Below, piece by piece: positions 7,694-13,420 of a DNA stretch of 23,426 bases. The stretch is from an uncultured bacterium (GTDB lineage: Bacteria; Cyanobacteriota; Vampirovibrionia; Gastranaerophilales; Gastranaerophilaceae). The position numbers and the translations under genes are program-made. Position 1 is the first letter of the stretch, and every line of letters starts with the position of its first letter. The stretch spans positions 1-23,426 of the forward strand of contig CAJMAX010000012.1 of NCBI GenBank assembly GCA_905211505.1. Direction: 5' to 3'. The notes under the pieces were generated by a model. The model had not been told where the DNA came from and searched no databases. It saw only the letters and a program-made list of their open reading frames with translations.

Positions 7694-8296
7694 TTAATCA
7701 CTCCATCCCATACGTTTGATAAATCGCCTTAAAGTTATTTTTTGTACCCCCATAATTCTGGCAATTTGAGCTTTGGGTACTTTTTTATCTAATAAATCTT
7801 TTATTCTTTTTGTATTCTTTGACAATTTTAATTTTTTGCTTTCTGCCCCAAATGGTCTACCTAATCTTTTTCCAGATGCTTTAAGATTAGCTAATGCCGA
7901 TGAAGTGCGTTCTGAAATTAATTGTCTTTCTATTTGTGCCGATAACCCAAAAGCAAATGCTAGTACTTGTGATTGTATATCACTACCTAAATGATAATTT
8001 TCTTTTATTGTGATAATCTGACAATTTTTAGCAAGACATTTTTCTAAAATTCCCATAACCTCTAATAATGAACGCCCGATACGTGATATTTCACAAGTGA
8101 TTATAATATCATTTTCTTGTAAGTTATCTAATAATTGTCCTAATTTTCTATGTTTTAATGCCTTTCTTGAAGATATTGTTTCTTCAATTAATTCATCAAT
8201 TTTCATATTATTTTTTGTGGCATATTCTTTAATTTCATATTCTTGGTGCTGAACTGTTTGCTTTTGACTGCTAACTCGTATACATCCGTAAATCAT
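7694..8296 (-). CDS. Small serine recombinase (resolvase/invertase family)
   Basis: A 200-residue protein with the N-terminal resolvase domain: R7 and nucleophile S9 in IRVSSQKQ, R72 and R75 in SRIGRSLLEV, then the long E helix with GLSAQIERQLISERT. A hinge KRLGRPFG leads to a C-terminal helix-turn-helix (about 168-195, KAQIARIMGVQKITLRRFI). This is the complete Hin/Gin/Tn3-resolvase layout and a normal length. It would carry out site-specific inversion or resolution via a 5'-phosphoserine intermediate. The start MIYGCIRVSS is the family's usual one. The upstream intergenic region contains a pair of 13-bp inverted repeats near the SLOG gene, a possible though unproven target. Confidence 0.92.
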   Translation of the reverse strand: MIYGCIRVSSQKQTVQHQEYEIKEYATKNNMKIDELIEETISSRKALKHRKLGQLLDNLQENDIIITCEISRIGRSLLEVMGILEKCLAKNCQIITIKENYHLGSDIQSQVLAFAFGLSAQIERQLISERTSSALANLKASGKRLGRPFGAESKKLKLSKNTKRIKDLLDKKVPKAQIARIMGVQKITLRRFIKRMGWSD

Positions 8297-8407
8297 CTTT
8301 TTCCCTTTTTACATATTTATCGGATATTCAAAGAGTTATAAGAAAAATATAGGGGCATTTTTATTGAACGATAAAATCAACCCTTTTTTATAGTTATTCG
8401 TTTTATT

Positions 8408-8436
8408 TTCTTCCGCCCGTTTCAAAAATATATAAT
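8408..8436 (+). promoter_or_regulatory. Probable sigma-70 promoter for the SLOG-SHOCT cluster
   Basis: A perfect -10 box TATAAT at 8431-8436 lies 17 bp from a weak TTCTTC at 8408-8413. A second candidate is TTGAAC (8364-8369) with TATAGT (8389-8394), 19 bp apart. Either gives a leader of more than 100 bases before the SLOG start at 8581. Confidence 0.45.
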
Positions 8437-8480
8437 GGGCATAAATGTCAGAAAAACTAAGGTTTTCAAGGAGCTTGATA

Positions 8481-8577
8481 AAAGAAAAATAATTTCTTTC
8501 AAATAGATAAGAGCAGACAGGAACATAATCGTTGGTTTGTGTATCGTATAAAAAACACCTCTATTTTGAAAGAAATT
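8481..8577 (+). promoter_or_regulatory. Competing inverted repeats in the SLOG gene leader
   Basis: AATTTCTTTCAAA (8491-8503) is the exact reverse complement of TTTGAAAGAAATT (8565-8577), 13 bp with a 61-base loop. The left arm also pairs with AAAGAAA at 8481-8487 (loop AATAA, 7-bp stem with TTTCTTT 8493-8499). The two pairings exclude each other, and the long one covers GAAAG, the only ribosome-binding-like sequence before ATG 8581. It could be a translation switch or a target of the adjacent serine recombinase. Confidence 0.5.
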
Positions 8578-8580
8578 CAA

Positions 8581-9024
8581 ATGAGTAAATCCTGTGCCTT
8601 TTTGGGAAACGATTATAAGTGGAGAAGAGATGACATTATAGAAAAAGTAAAAGAGCAAGCTCTTCTGCTTATTGCCGAAGAGGGTGTAGATACTTTTTAT
8701 GTCGGTTCAAAAGGTGCTTATGAGCGAGATGCTTATAATGCCGTTTTGCAGATAAAACAAAACAATCCCGGCATCCGGATAGTCTTTGTTGCATCCGGTA
8801 TGAAAGAGGTTAATGACGGGGAAAGATATTTTGATAGTTTTATATATCCTGATCGTGCCGCCATTGGCTATAAACGTTGGTGCATTGTCCACCGCAATAA
8901 TTGGATAATAGAAAATACGGATTTTATCATTGCCTATAACCAGCTAAAAGGCAGAGCTTTTGATGTTTGTAAAAGAGCAAAAAATAAAGGTGTTATGGTA
9001 ATTGAATTGGCAGAGATAAATTAA
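8581..9024 (+). CDS. SLOG-superfamily protein (DUF1273/YpsA-like)
   Basis: A 147-residue Rossmann-like protein. It begins MSKSCAFLGND, a first strand with the typical CxFLG turn, then FYVGSKGAYERDAYNAVLQI (glycine turn followed by a helix), PGIRIVFVAS, YPDRAAIGYKRWCIVHRNNW and a closing NTDFIIAY strand. These match the short YpsA-like branch of SLOG, a fold that binds nucleotides or nucleotide-derived ligands; many SLOG proteins act as sensors in defence systems (Thoeris ThsA, CBASS-like, others). The exact ligand cannot be read here. The start at ATG 8581 is chosen over GTG 8539 because it matches the family N-terminus. It leads a cluster of SHOCT genes on the same strand. Confidence 0.75.
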   Translation: MSKSCAFLGNDYKWRRDDIIEKVKEQALLLIAEEGVDTFYVGSKGAYERDAYNAVLQIKQNNPGIRIVFVASGMKEVNDGERYFDSFIYPDRAAIGYKRWCIVHRNNWIIENTDFIIAYNQLKGRAFDVCKRAKNKGVMVIELAEIN

Positions 9025-9052
9025 GTTTAATTTCTTATAGCAGGTTGAAATT

Positions 9053-9379
9053 ATGAGAGTTTTGCTTATATTAGCTATTTTATTTATAACCAAATCTACA
9101 TTGGCTAAACCTGCTTGTGCTGTTTGCACCCCTCCTGTTGCTCCCTCTCATATTTTAGGAATTCCTGAAAATATATTTTATATTTTACTGTTTTCAATTT
9201 TGTTTCTAATTTTTTGCATAACTCTTTATTTGTTTAAGCATAAAAATATAAAACAAAATAGTTCAAGTTCAGTTATGGAAAAGAAAGATGAGCTAGAAAA
9301 ACTTTTTCGGTTAAAAGAAAAGGGAATTATTACAGAAAAGCAATTTCAAGAAAAGAAATCTAAAATATTACAAAATTAA
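9053..9379 (+). CDS. SHOCT-domain protein with signal peptide and membrane segment
   Basis: A 108-residue protein. Residues 1-18 look like a signal peptide ending near TLAKPA; two cysteines follow (CAVC), and residues about 41-60 form a membrane helix (IFYILLFSILFLIFC). The cytoplasmic tail ends in a SHOCT domain, LEKLFRLKEKGIITEKQF then KKSKIL. SHOCT is a short oligomerisation-type domain usually found at the ends of other proteins. The gene begins 28 bp after the SLOG gene with AGGTTGAAATT before the ATG, so it is probably in the same operon. Confidence 0.8.
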   Translation: MRVLLILAILFITKSTLAKPACAVCTPPVAPSHILGIPENIFYILLFSILFLIFCITLYLFKHKNIKQNSSSSVMEKKDELEKLFRLKEKGIITEKQFQEKKSKILQN

Positions 9380-9402
9380 TTTATTTATATGAGGTATCAA
9401 TA

Positions 9403-9831
9403 ATGAAACAAGAGCTTGAAAAACTATTTGAATTAAAAGGAAAAGGTATCATTACAGAAGAACAATTTAATAAAAAAAAGAAACAGCTTTTAAATATTGA
9501 ATCGGATGTTATGGATATACCTCAACTTTCTAAACAAGGAGAAAGGTTATTTAATGCTGATTATGATAAAATATTTAATTCGGCTCAAAATGCAATAAAA
9601 GCATTTGATTATACAATCTCCAATTCAAATAAAAACAAAGGAATCATTATGTTTGATACACCTAAAACAGGGTTGTCTTATGGTCAAACAATGTTAATTC
9701 AAATCTCAAAATTAAAACAATCTATATCTGTTTCTATATTTGGTAAATGTATTTCCTTTCAAGTTTTTGAATGGGGAGAAAAGAAAAAAATTACAAATAA
9801 GATATTTAATTATATTGAAAAGAATTTGTAA
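9403..9831 (+). CDS. Protein with N-terminal SHOCT domain
   Basis: A 142-residue protein with the SHOCT domain first (residues 3-30: LEKLFELKGKGIITEEQF, KKKKQLL), then a beta-rich domain of about 100 residues containing a DYTISNSNKNKGIIMF-like region and a repeating strand pattern. The second domain is not recognised. No membrane segment is seen, so it is probably cytoplasmic and may meet the membrane-bound SHOCT partner upstream. GAGGTATCAATA precedes the ATG. The SHOCT core is nearly identical in pattern to those of both neighbours. Confidence 0.8.
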   Translation: MKQELEKLFELKGKGIITEEQFNKKKKQLLNIESDVMDIPQLSKQGERLFNADYDKIFNSAQNAIKAFDYTISNSNKNKGIIMFDTPKTGLSYGQTMLIQISKLKQSISVSIFGKCISFQVFEWGEKKKITNKIFNYIEKNL

Positions 9832-9846
9832 TTTGAGGTGTAAAAA

Positions 9847-10296
9847 ATGATTACAGCAGAGGAATTAGAAAAACTTAACGAACTAAAAGAAAAGGGCATT
9901 ATTACAGAAGAAGAATTTAATCTGAAATGAGAAGAATTCTTAAATGATACTGCTGATGTTTCAGAAACCAGTTCTTCTGGTTTTAGTTTATGGGGAATAC
10001 TTGTTGTCCTATCAGGACTTCTTACATTTTGTAGTATAATAAGCGGAGGTAATTCTGATAAAATATGTGGGTTATTTTCTGGTGATAAATACAGACCATC
10101 TACATTAGCCTTTTTATTTACTCCTAACGGGGATATTGAAATTGAATTTCCTAATCCAAATACTGGATGGGAATGGTCTAAATATGACCAGCAAAGAATT
10201 TGCATTAGTGGCAATATTACAAAGAAAAATTATGTTGTCGGCGACCAAGCTCCATATATTATATATAATCCGCGATTTAGTGGCTATGCTAACTAA
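9847..10296 (+). pseudogene. Third SHOCT-domain gene interrupted by a TGA stop
   Basis: ATG 9847 has GAGGTG nine bases upstream. Codons 1-27 read a SHOCT domain (LEKLNELKEKGIITEEEF, NLK) and then TGA at 9928-9930. The same frame continues cleanly for 121 more codons: EEFLNDTADVSE, a membrane helix FSLWGILVVLSGLLTFCSII, then a soluble tail with FLFTPNGDIEIEFPNPN, ending at TAA 10294-10296. The stop falls where the two other copies have Lys or Arg, so one substitution (AGA or CGA to TGA) explains it. The restored protein would be 149 residues, membrane-anchored, the third SHOCT member of the cluster. Confidence 0.8.
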
Positions 10297-10566
10297 ATCT
10301 CTATAACCGTATATTTCCCGCTGTCATATTTTACGATAGCAAAATTATGTTTATTAAGGGCTTGGAAGACGACTATGGAGCCAATGTCTGATTGGTTGGC
10401 GTAGGAATTGAAGCTTGAGTCAAAGAAGCCTTGGTTGAAGCTTATTTCTGTAAAATAACAGATATTTACCAATGCAGGATTTTGAAACGGTTATTAAGCA
10501 AATGGTACCGATGATCAAAATTATGATTAATAAAGCAATTTTTAGCTTATTGGTTTTTCTGAATTT
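10293..10566 (-). pseudogene. Small membrane protein gene, frameshifted
   Basis: On the minus strand one frame gives a strong membrane helix (KLKIALLIIILIIGTICLIT) and stops at 10422-10420. The next frame gives FTEISFNQGFFDSSFNSYAN and SIVVFQALNKHNFAIVKYD, ending at TAG 10295-10293. Removing one base from the T run on that strand (AAAA at 10452-10455 on the plus strand) joins them into about 85 residues. No ATG start is present. It overlaps the end of the ankyrin gene and its stop overlaps the stop of the SHOCT remnant. The family is unknown. Confidence 0.5.
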
Positions 10567-11102
10567 TTATATAAAACAGCGCCGCTATCAAGCAAAAGAT
10601 TGGCAATATCAGGCTCTATACGTTCCAAGGTCAGCATTAATGCAGTTTTGCCTTGGCAATTAATCCAATTAACATCACAGCCCTTGTCAATCAGCATTCG
10701 CAGCACGGCTAATTTTGTTTCATCGTCCATATTTTCGTTCAAAATCACAGACATGACAGCATTAAAGCCGAAAATATCCGTTTTGTTGATTTCGCTGCCC
10801 TGTGCAAGCAGATATTCCAAAGGCTCTTTATTGGAGCAAAAGTAGCAGGCAACCAGGAACAAACTAGCACGGCGGTGGTTTATCGGCATATTGATATTAA
10901 AATTTTCCGATTTAAGCAATTCTTTTATTGAGTTAACATCATCAATATCAAGTTCATCCGTACATTTCGCCTGTTCAATCGGATGAACCGGCATATTTTG
11001 CAATCTCTCTTCCAATTTCTTTATTTTTTCTTGCATTTCGGCTGCTTGGTCAATAGGGATAAATCTGGAGTAGCATTCGTTCTCTGAGTTATAAATCAAC
11101 AT
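10542..11102 (-). CDS. Ankyrin-repeat protein with N-terminal coiled coil (186 aa)
   Basis: Residues about 20-36 (AEMQEKIKKLEERLQNM) form a short coiled coil. Residues 75-180 hold about three ankyrin repeats, for example GSEINKTDIFGFNAVMSVI and GCDVNWINCQGKTALMLTL. It probably binds another protein in the cytoplasm; the partner is unknown. ATG 11102 is preceded by AAGGAG at five bases. The gene is divergent from mrr, and the intergenic region has inverted repeats. It resembles the ankyrin gene at 6659 in architecture but not closely in sequence. Confidence 0.85.
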   Translation of the reverse strand: MLIYNSENECYSRFIPIDQAAEMQEKIKKLEERLQNMPVHPIEQAKCTDELDIDDVNSIKELLKSENFNINMPINHRRASLFLVACYFCSNKEPLEYLLAQGSEINKTDIFGFNAVMSVILNENMDDETKLAVLRMLIDKGCDVNWINCQGKTALMLTLERIEPDIANLLLDSGAVLYKNSEKPIS

Positions 11103-11110
11103 AAAATCTC

Positions 11111-11185
11111 CTTTGTCTTTTTGTTACAAAGATATTTATCCGGCAAATCGGTGATTTTAGTGTTGCTTTCAAAATTTCTTTGTAA
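11111..11185. promoter_or_regulatory. Inverted repeats between divergent ankyrin and mrr genes
   Basis: TTACAAAGA (11124-11132) and TCTTTGTAA (11177-11185) are perfect 9-bp inverted repeats. A further CTTTGT at 11111-11116 pairs with ACAAAG (11126-11131) and overlaps the ribosome-binding site of the ankyrin gene. This spacing in a 109-bp divergent promoter region fits operator sites for a shared regulator. Confidence 0.45.
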
Positions 11186-11211
11186 TAGGCTTCTATATAA
11201 GGAGAAATAAT

Positions 11212-12126
11212 ATGACCATACCCAATTATCAAACGTTTATGTTGCCTGTATTGAAATCTGCTGCCAAAGGTAGTGTTTATATTAGCGATGTTGTTAAACA
11301 GTTGGCTGATGAAATGCACATATCAGAAGAAGACAGAAAACTGACAATTTCTAATGGAAGCTCTTTATTATACGGTAGGATATCTTGGGCAAAAACCTAT
11401 TTAATGCAGGCGGGATTGCTGGAAAGTGTTGGTCGAGGACAATTTACGATTACATCCGCGGGGGAAACCCTTTTGGCGCAAAATCCCAAGCAAATAAACA
11501 ATAAAATACTGGAAAAATATCCTAGTTTCAATGCTTTTAAGCAAAGGAGCAAAAAGAAAAAAGATAACGCTGAAATAGCTGATGGATCTGATTTGGACGA
11601 GTTATCACCGGAAGAAGCCATTCATCAATCTTTGGAAAGTATAAATTCATCATTAGCAAGCGAATTAATGGGAAAAATATTAAAGGCTAACCCGACTTTT
11701 TTTGAAAACCTGATTATTAAATTACTAATTGCCATGGGATACAGCAACAATACAGATGAAGGCTGGGAGCATACCGGAAAATCCGGAGACGATGGTATAG
11801 ACGGGGTTATTAACCAAGATGTACTTGGCGTTGATAAAATTTATATACAAGCAAAACGCTATGCAGATAAACACCCGGTTTCTTCAGGAGAATTAAGAAA
11901 TTTTATCGGAGCATTGGATATGTGCCGTGCAGTAAAGGGGGTTTTTGTTACAACCTCGGAGTTTACGACAGATGCAAAGAGTACTGTCAAAAAAGCATCT
12001 AAAAATATTGTGCTCATAGACGGCAAACAGCTTACACAATTGATGATAAAATATAGTGTTGGCTGTAAAACAAAAGAAGTCGTTAATATTCAAAAAATTG
12101 ATGAAGATTTCTTTGAAGAAAGCTAA
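11212..12126 (+). CDS. mrr: Mrr-type restriction endonuclease
   Basis: A 304-residue protein, the same length as Escherichia coli Mrr. The N-terminal domain (about 1-90) is the Mrr_N winged helix for DNA binding (MTIPNYQTFMLPVLKSA, RISWAKTYLMQAGLLE). After a lysine-rich linker, residues 160-285 form the Mrr_cat PD-(D/E)xK nuclease: E165, the SGDDGIDG motif with D197, and Q213-A-K215. The family cuts methylated or otherwise modified DNA as a type IV enzyme. ATG 11212 is preceded by AAGGAG at seven bases. It is a single gene, divergent from an ankyrin gene, and is followed by a strong terminator. Confidence 0.93.
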   Translation: MTIPNYQTFMLPVLKSAAKGSVYISDVVKQLADEMHISEEDRKLTISNGSSLLYGRISWAKTYLMQAGLLESVGRGQFTITSAGETLLAQNPKQINNKILEKYPSFNAFKQRSKKKKDNAEIADGSDLDELSPEEAIHQSLESINSSLASELMGKILKANPTFFENLIIKLLIAMGYSNNTDEGWEHTGKSGDDGIDGVINQDVLGVDKIYIQAKRYADKHPVSSGELRNFIGALDMCRAVKGVFVTTSEFTTDAKSTVKKASKNIVLIDGKQLTQLMIKYSVGCKTKEVVNIQKIDEDFFEES

Positions 12127-12210
12127 TTAGGATAAATTCTTTATTTATTACGGATAAATATCTATGTAGCAAACAGCTATAAATCTCATCATATTAATTT
12201 GTCTTTATAG

Positions 12211-12238
12211 GGAATGCCTTAAATTGCATTCCTTTTTT
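12211..12238 (+). terminator. Rho-independent terminator after mrr
   Basis: GGAATGC (12211-12217), loop CTTAAATT, GCATTCC (12226-12232), followed by six T. This is a textbook intrinsic terminator, 85 bp downstream of the mrr stop codon. Confidence 0.92.
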
Positions 12239-12321
12239 ATTAAAGAAGCTAAACTCCTCTCAACTGGTTTATTTTTCTTCTATTTTAAGAGAAAAACAAA
12301 GGAGCTATTGTTAAATTCCGT

Positions 12322-12365
12322 CTATTATAATAGCTATTTTATTTTCTATTATAATACTATTATAG
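12322..12365. repeat. AT-rich TATTATAATA repeats upstream of the iterons
   Basis: A perfect 12-bp palindrome CTATTATAATAG (12322-12333) is followed by CTATTATAATA (12346-12356) and CTATTATAG (12357-12365). The stretch is almost free of G and C and sits 56 bp before the iteron array. Its position and composition would suit a DNA-unwinding element, or simply strong -10-like promoter sequence. Confidence 0.5.
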
Positions 12366-12420
12366 GGCTTTAAAATCGCTCTCAATCCCTTGCTACGCAA
12401 CACATTCCGCAAAAAGCAAA

Positions 12421-12566
12421 GGAAATAACGATTTCCCTTTCGGGAAATAACGACTTTCGGTAACGGAAATAACAACTTCCACCGGTGGAAATAAGAGTTT
12501 CCGTTTTAAGAAAACCGGAAATAACCGTTTCCGATACCTCAAATAGGTGGAAATAACGATTTTCGG
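12421..12566. repeat. Six iteron-like repeats of GGAAATAAC-NNN-TTTCC
   Basis: Units begin with GGAAATAA at 12421, 12443, 12465, 12487, 12517 and 12549. The steps are 22, 22, 22, 30 and 32 bp. Each unit is a partial dyad, clearest in GGAAATAACGATTTCC (12421-12436), and ends TTCC or TTTCGG. A 22-bp step is close to two helical turns, so proteins bound to the first four sites would sit on one face of the DNA. The array ends 79 bp before a winged-helix gene. It matches the design of plasmid iteron origins, or of a multi-site autoregulatory operator. Confidence 0.85.
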
Positions 12567-12644
12567 CAGGGATTTTGTTCAAATAAAAATCCGGCGTCCT
12601 TCTTCAATAAATATTTGTGAGACAAATTTTTATGAGGAGAAAAC

Positions 12645-13052
12645 ATGAGCAAAAGCAAAGCTGAGCTATCCATAACCAAACGTTTGCTATTGGATTTCAT
12701 TAAATACAAGACCAACAATAACCATACATTTTTTATGGGAAACGATAAAATCGCCGCAGCCCTCGGATTAACGGTTAATTCCGCTAAAGTGATGGTAAAC
12801 GAACTGATCCGCGAGGGATACCTTCTAAAATCCACGGATACCCATGACCGCAGAGTGCTAAACCTCTCCGGCAAACCCTACTTAACCATCTCTTGCGTAG
12901 ATTTAAGCAACATAGATAAACGCATCCTCGCCCAAGAAGTCCTAAACTACCAACGCGATGCCGAATATTACAAACAACAATATGAGCTGGAAAAGGCTAG
13001 GGCTGATAGATTAGCGGAGGATTTAACGGTATTGAAGCTAAGAAATAATTAA
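12645..13052 (+). CDS. Winged-helix DNA-binding protein with C-terminal coiled coil
   Basis: A 135-residue protein. Residues 8-75 form a winged helix-turn-helix: RLLLDFIKYKT, then recognition-type helices MGNDKIAAALGLTVNSAKVM and VNELIREGYLLKS, and a wing around DTHDRRVLNL. Residues 98-132 are a charged coiled coil (DAEYYKQQYELEKARADRLA), probably for dimerisation. It may bind the six repeats just upstream, as an initiator or autoregulator. At 135 residues it is smaller than known iteron Rep proteins. GAGGAG lies five bases before ATG 12645, and a small dyad ATTTGT/ACAAAT (12613-12627) precedes it. Its third codon positions use more C than neighbouring genes, hinting at separate origin. Confidence 0.75.
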   Translation: MSKSKAELSITKRLLLDFIKYKTNNNHTFFMGNDKIAAALGLTVNSAKVMVNELIREGYLLKSTDTHDRRVLNLSGKPYLTISCVDLSNIDKRILAQEVLNYQRDAEYYKQQYELEKARADRLAEDLTVLKLRNN

Positions 13053-13095
13053 AATCGGGAAGCATAATATCTTGACCTTCAATCGTTGTTCCTGT

Positions 13096-13118
13096 ATATT
13101 GTAGCGTTTATACAATAT
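13096..13118. promoter_or_regulatory. Inverted repeat ATATTGTA / TACAATAT
   Basis: Perfect 8-bp arms at 13096-13103 and 13111-13118 with a 7-base loop, 33 bp before the Shine-Dalgarno of the 60-aa gene. It could be an operator or RNA hairpin in that gene's leader. Confidence 0.35.
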
Positions 13119-13165
13119 GTTATGGACCGTGCTTGAAATTATATCTTCGAAAGGAGGTGAAAGAA

Positions 13166-13348
13166 TTGTTAGAATTATTGACGGCTTTGTCTTGGGCATC
13201 AAGAGCAAAAACTTGCTATGATTATACTCAAGCCAGAAGTTTTAATGATGTATGCTTAATTACGGCAAATTGCATCATAACAGAATGCTTGATTTATCAA
13301 GCGAAACAAAATATTCGCAATCAATGCTGCTATCCGTATTATTGGTAG
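13166..13348 (+). CDS. Very small protein with exceptional ribosome-binding site (60 aa)
   Basis: AAGGAGGTGA at 13151-13160 is almost a full match to the 16S anti-Shine-Dalgarno sequence and sits five bases before TTG 13166. From there a 60-residue frame reads MLELLTALSWASRAKTCYDY and ends QCCYPYYW, with six cysteines in total and no membrane helix. The longer frame from TTG 13133 would put the ribosome-binding site inside the gene and is rejected. The family is not recognised. It is a single gene between an inverted repeat and a terminator, so expression seems deliberate. Confidence 0.55.
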   Translation: MLELLTALSWASRAKTCYDYTQARSFNDVCLITANCIITECLIYQAKQNIRNQCCYPYYW

Positions 13349-13387
13349 ATTGCTTGAAAGGCAAATGTTATGATAATCCATAACTAG

Positions 13388-13418
13388 AAAGAGCGACATA
13401 TCAGGTGCCGCTCTTTTT
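13388..13418. terminator. Terminator between the 60-aa gene and the OLD gene
   Basis: AAAGAGCG (13388-13395), 13-base loop, CGCTCTTT (13409-13416) followed by TT. On the minus strand the stem is also followed by T-rich sequence (CTTTCTAG), so it may end transcription of the restriction operon as well. Confidence 0.8.
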
Positions 13419-13420
13419 GT

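Noticed and set aside
9928..9930. TGA read as tryptophan (alternative genetic code)
   Set aside because: The position corresponds to Lys/Arg in the sister SHOCT genes, and tryptophan is written TGG throughout the window.
10472..10663. Plus-strand 63-aa frame over the ankyrin 3' end
   Set aside because: It is antisense to the ankyrin gene and the membrane-protein remnant, with no ribosome-binding site and no protein-like character.
12421..12566. Iteron array as a CRISPR array
   Set aside because: Units are 16-18 bp dyads only 22-32 bp apart, so spacers would be 4-16 bp; there are no cas genes nearby.
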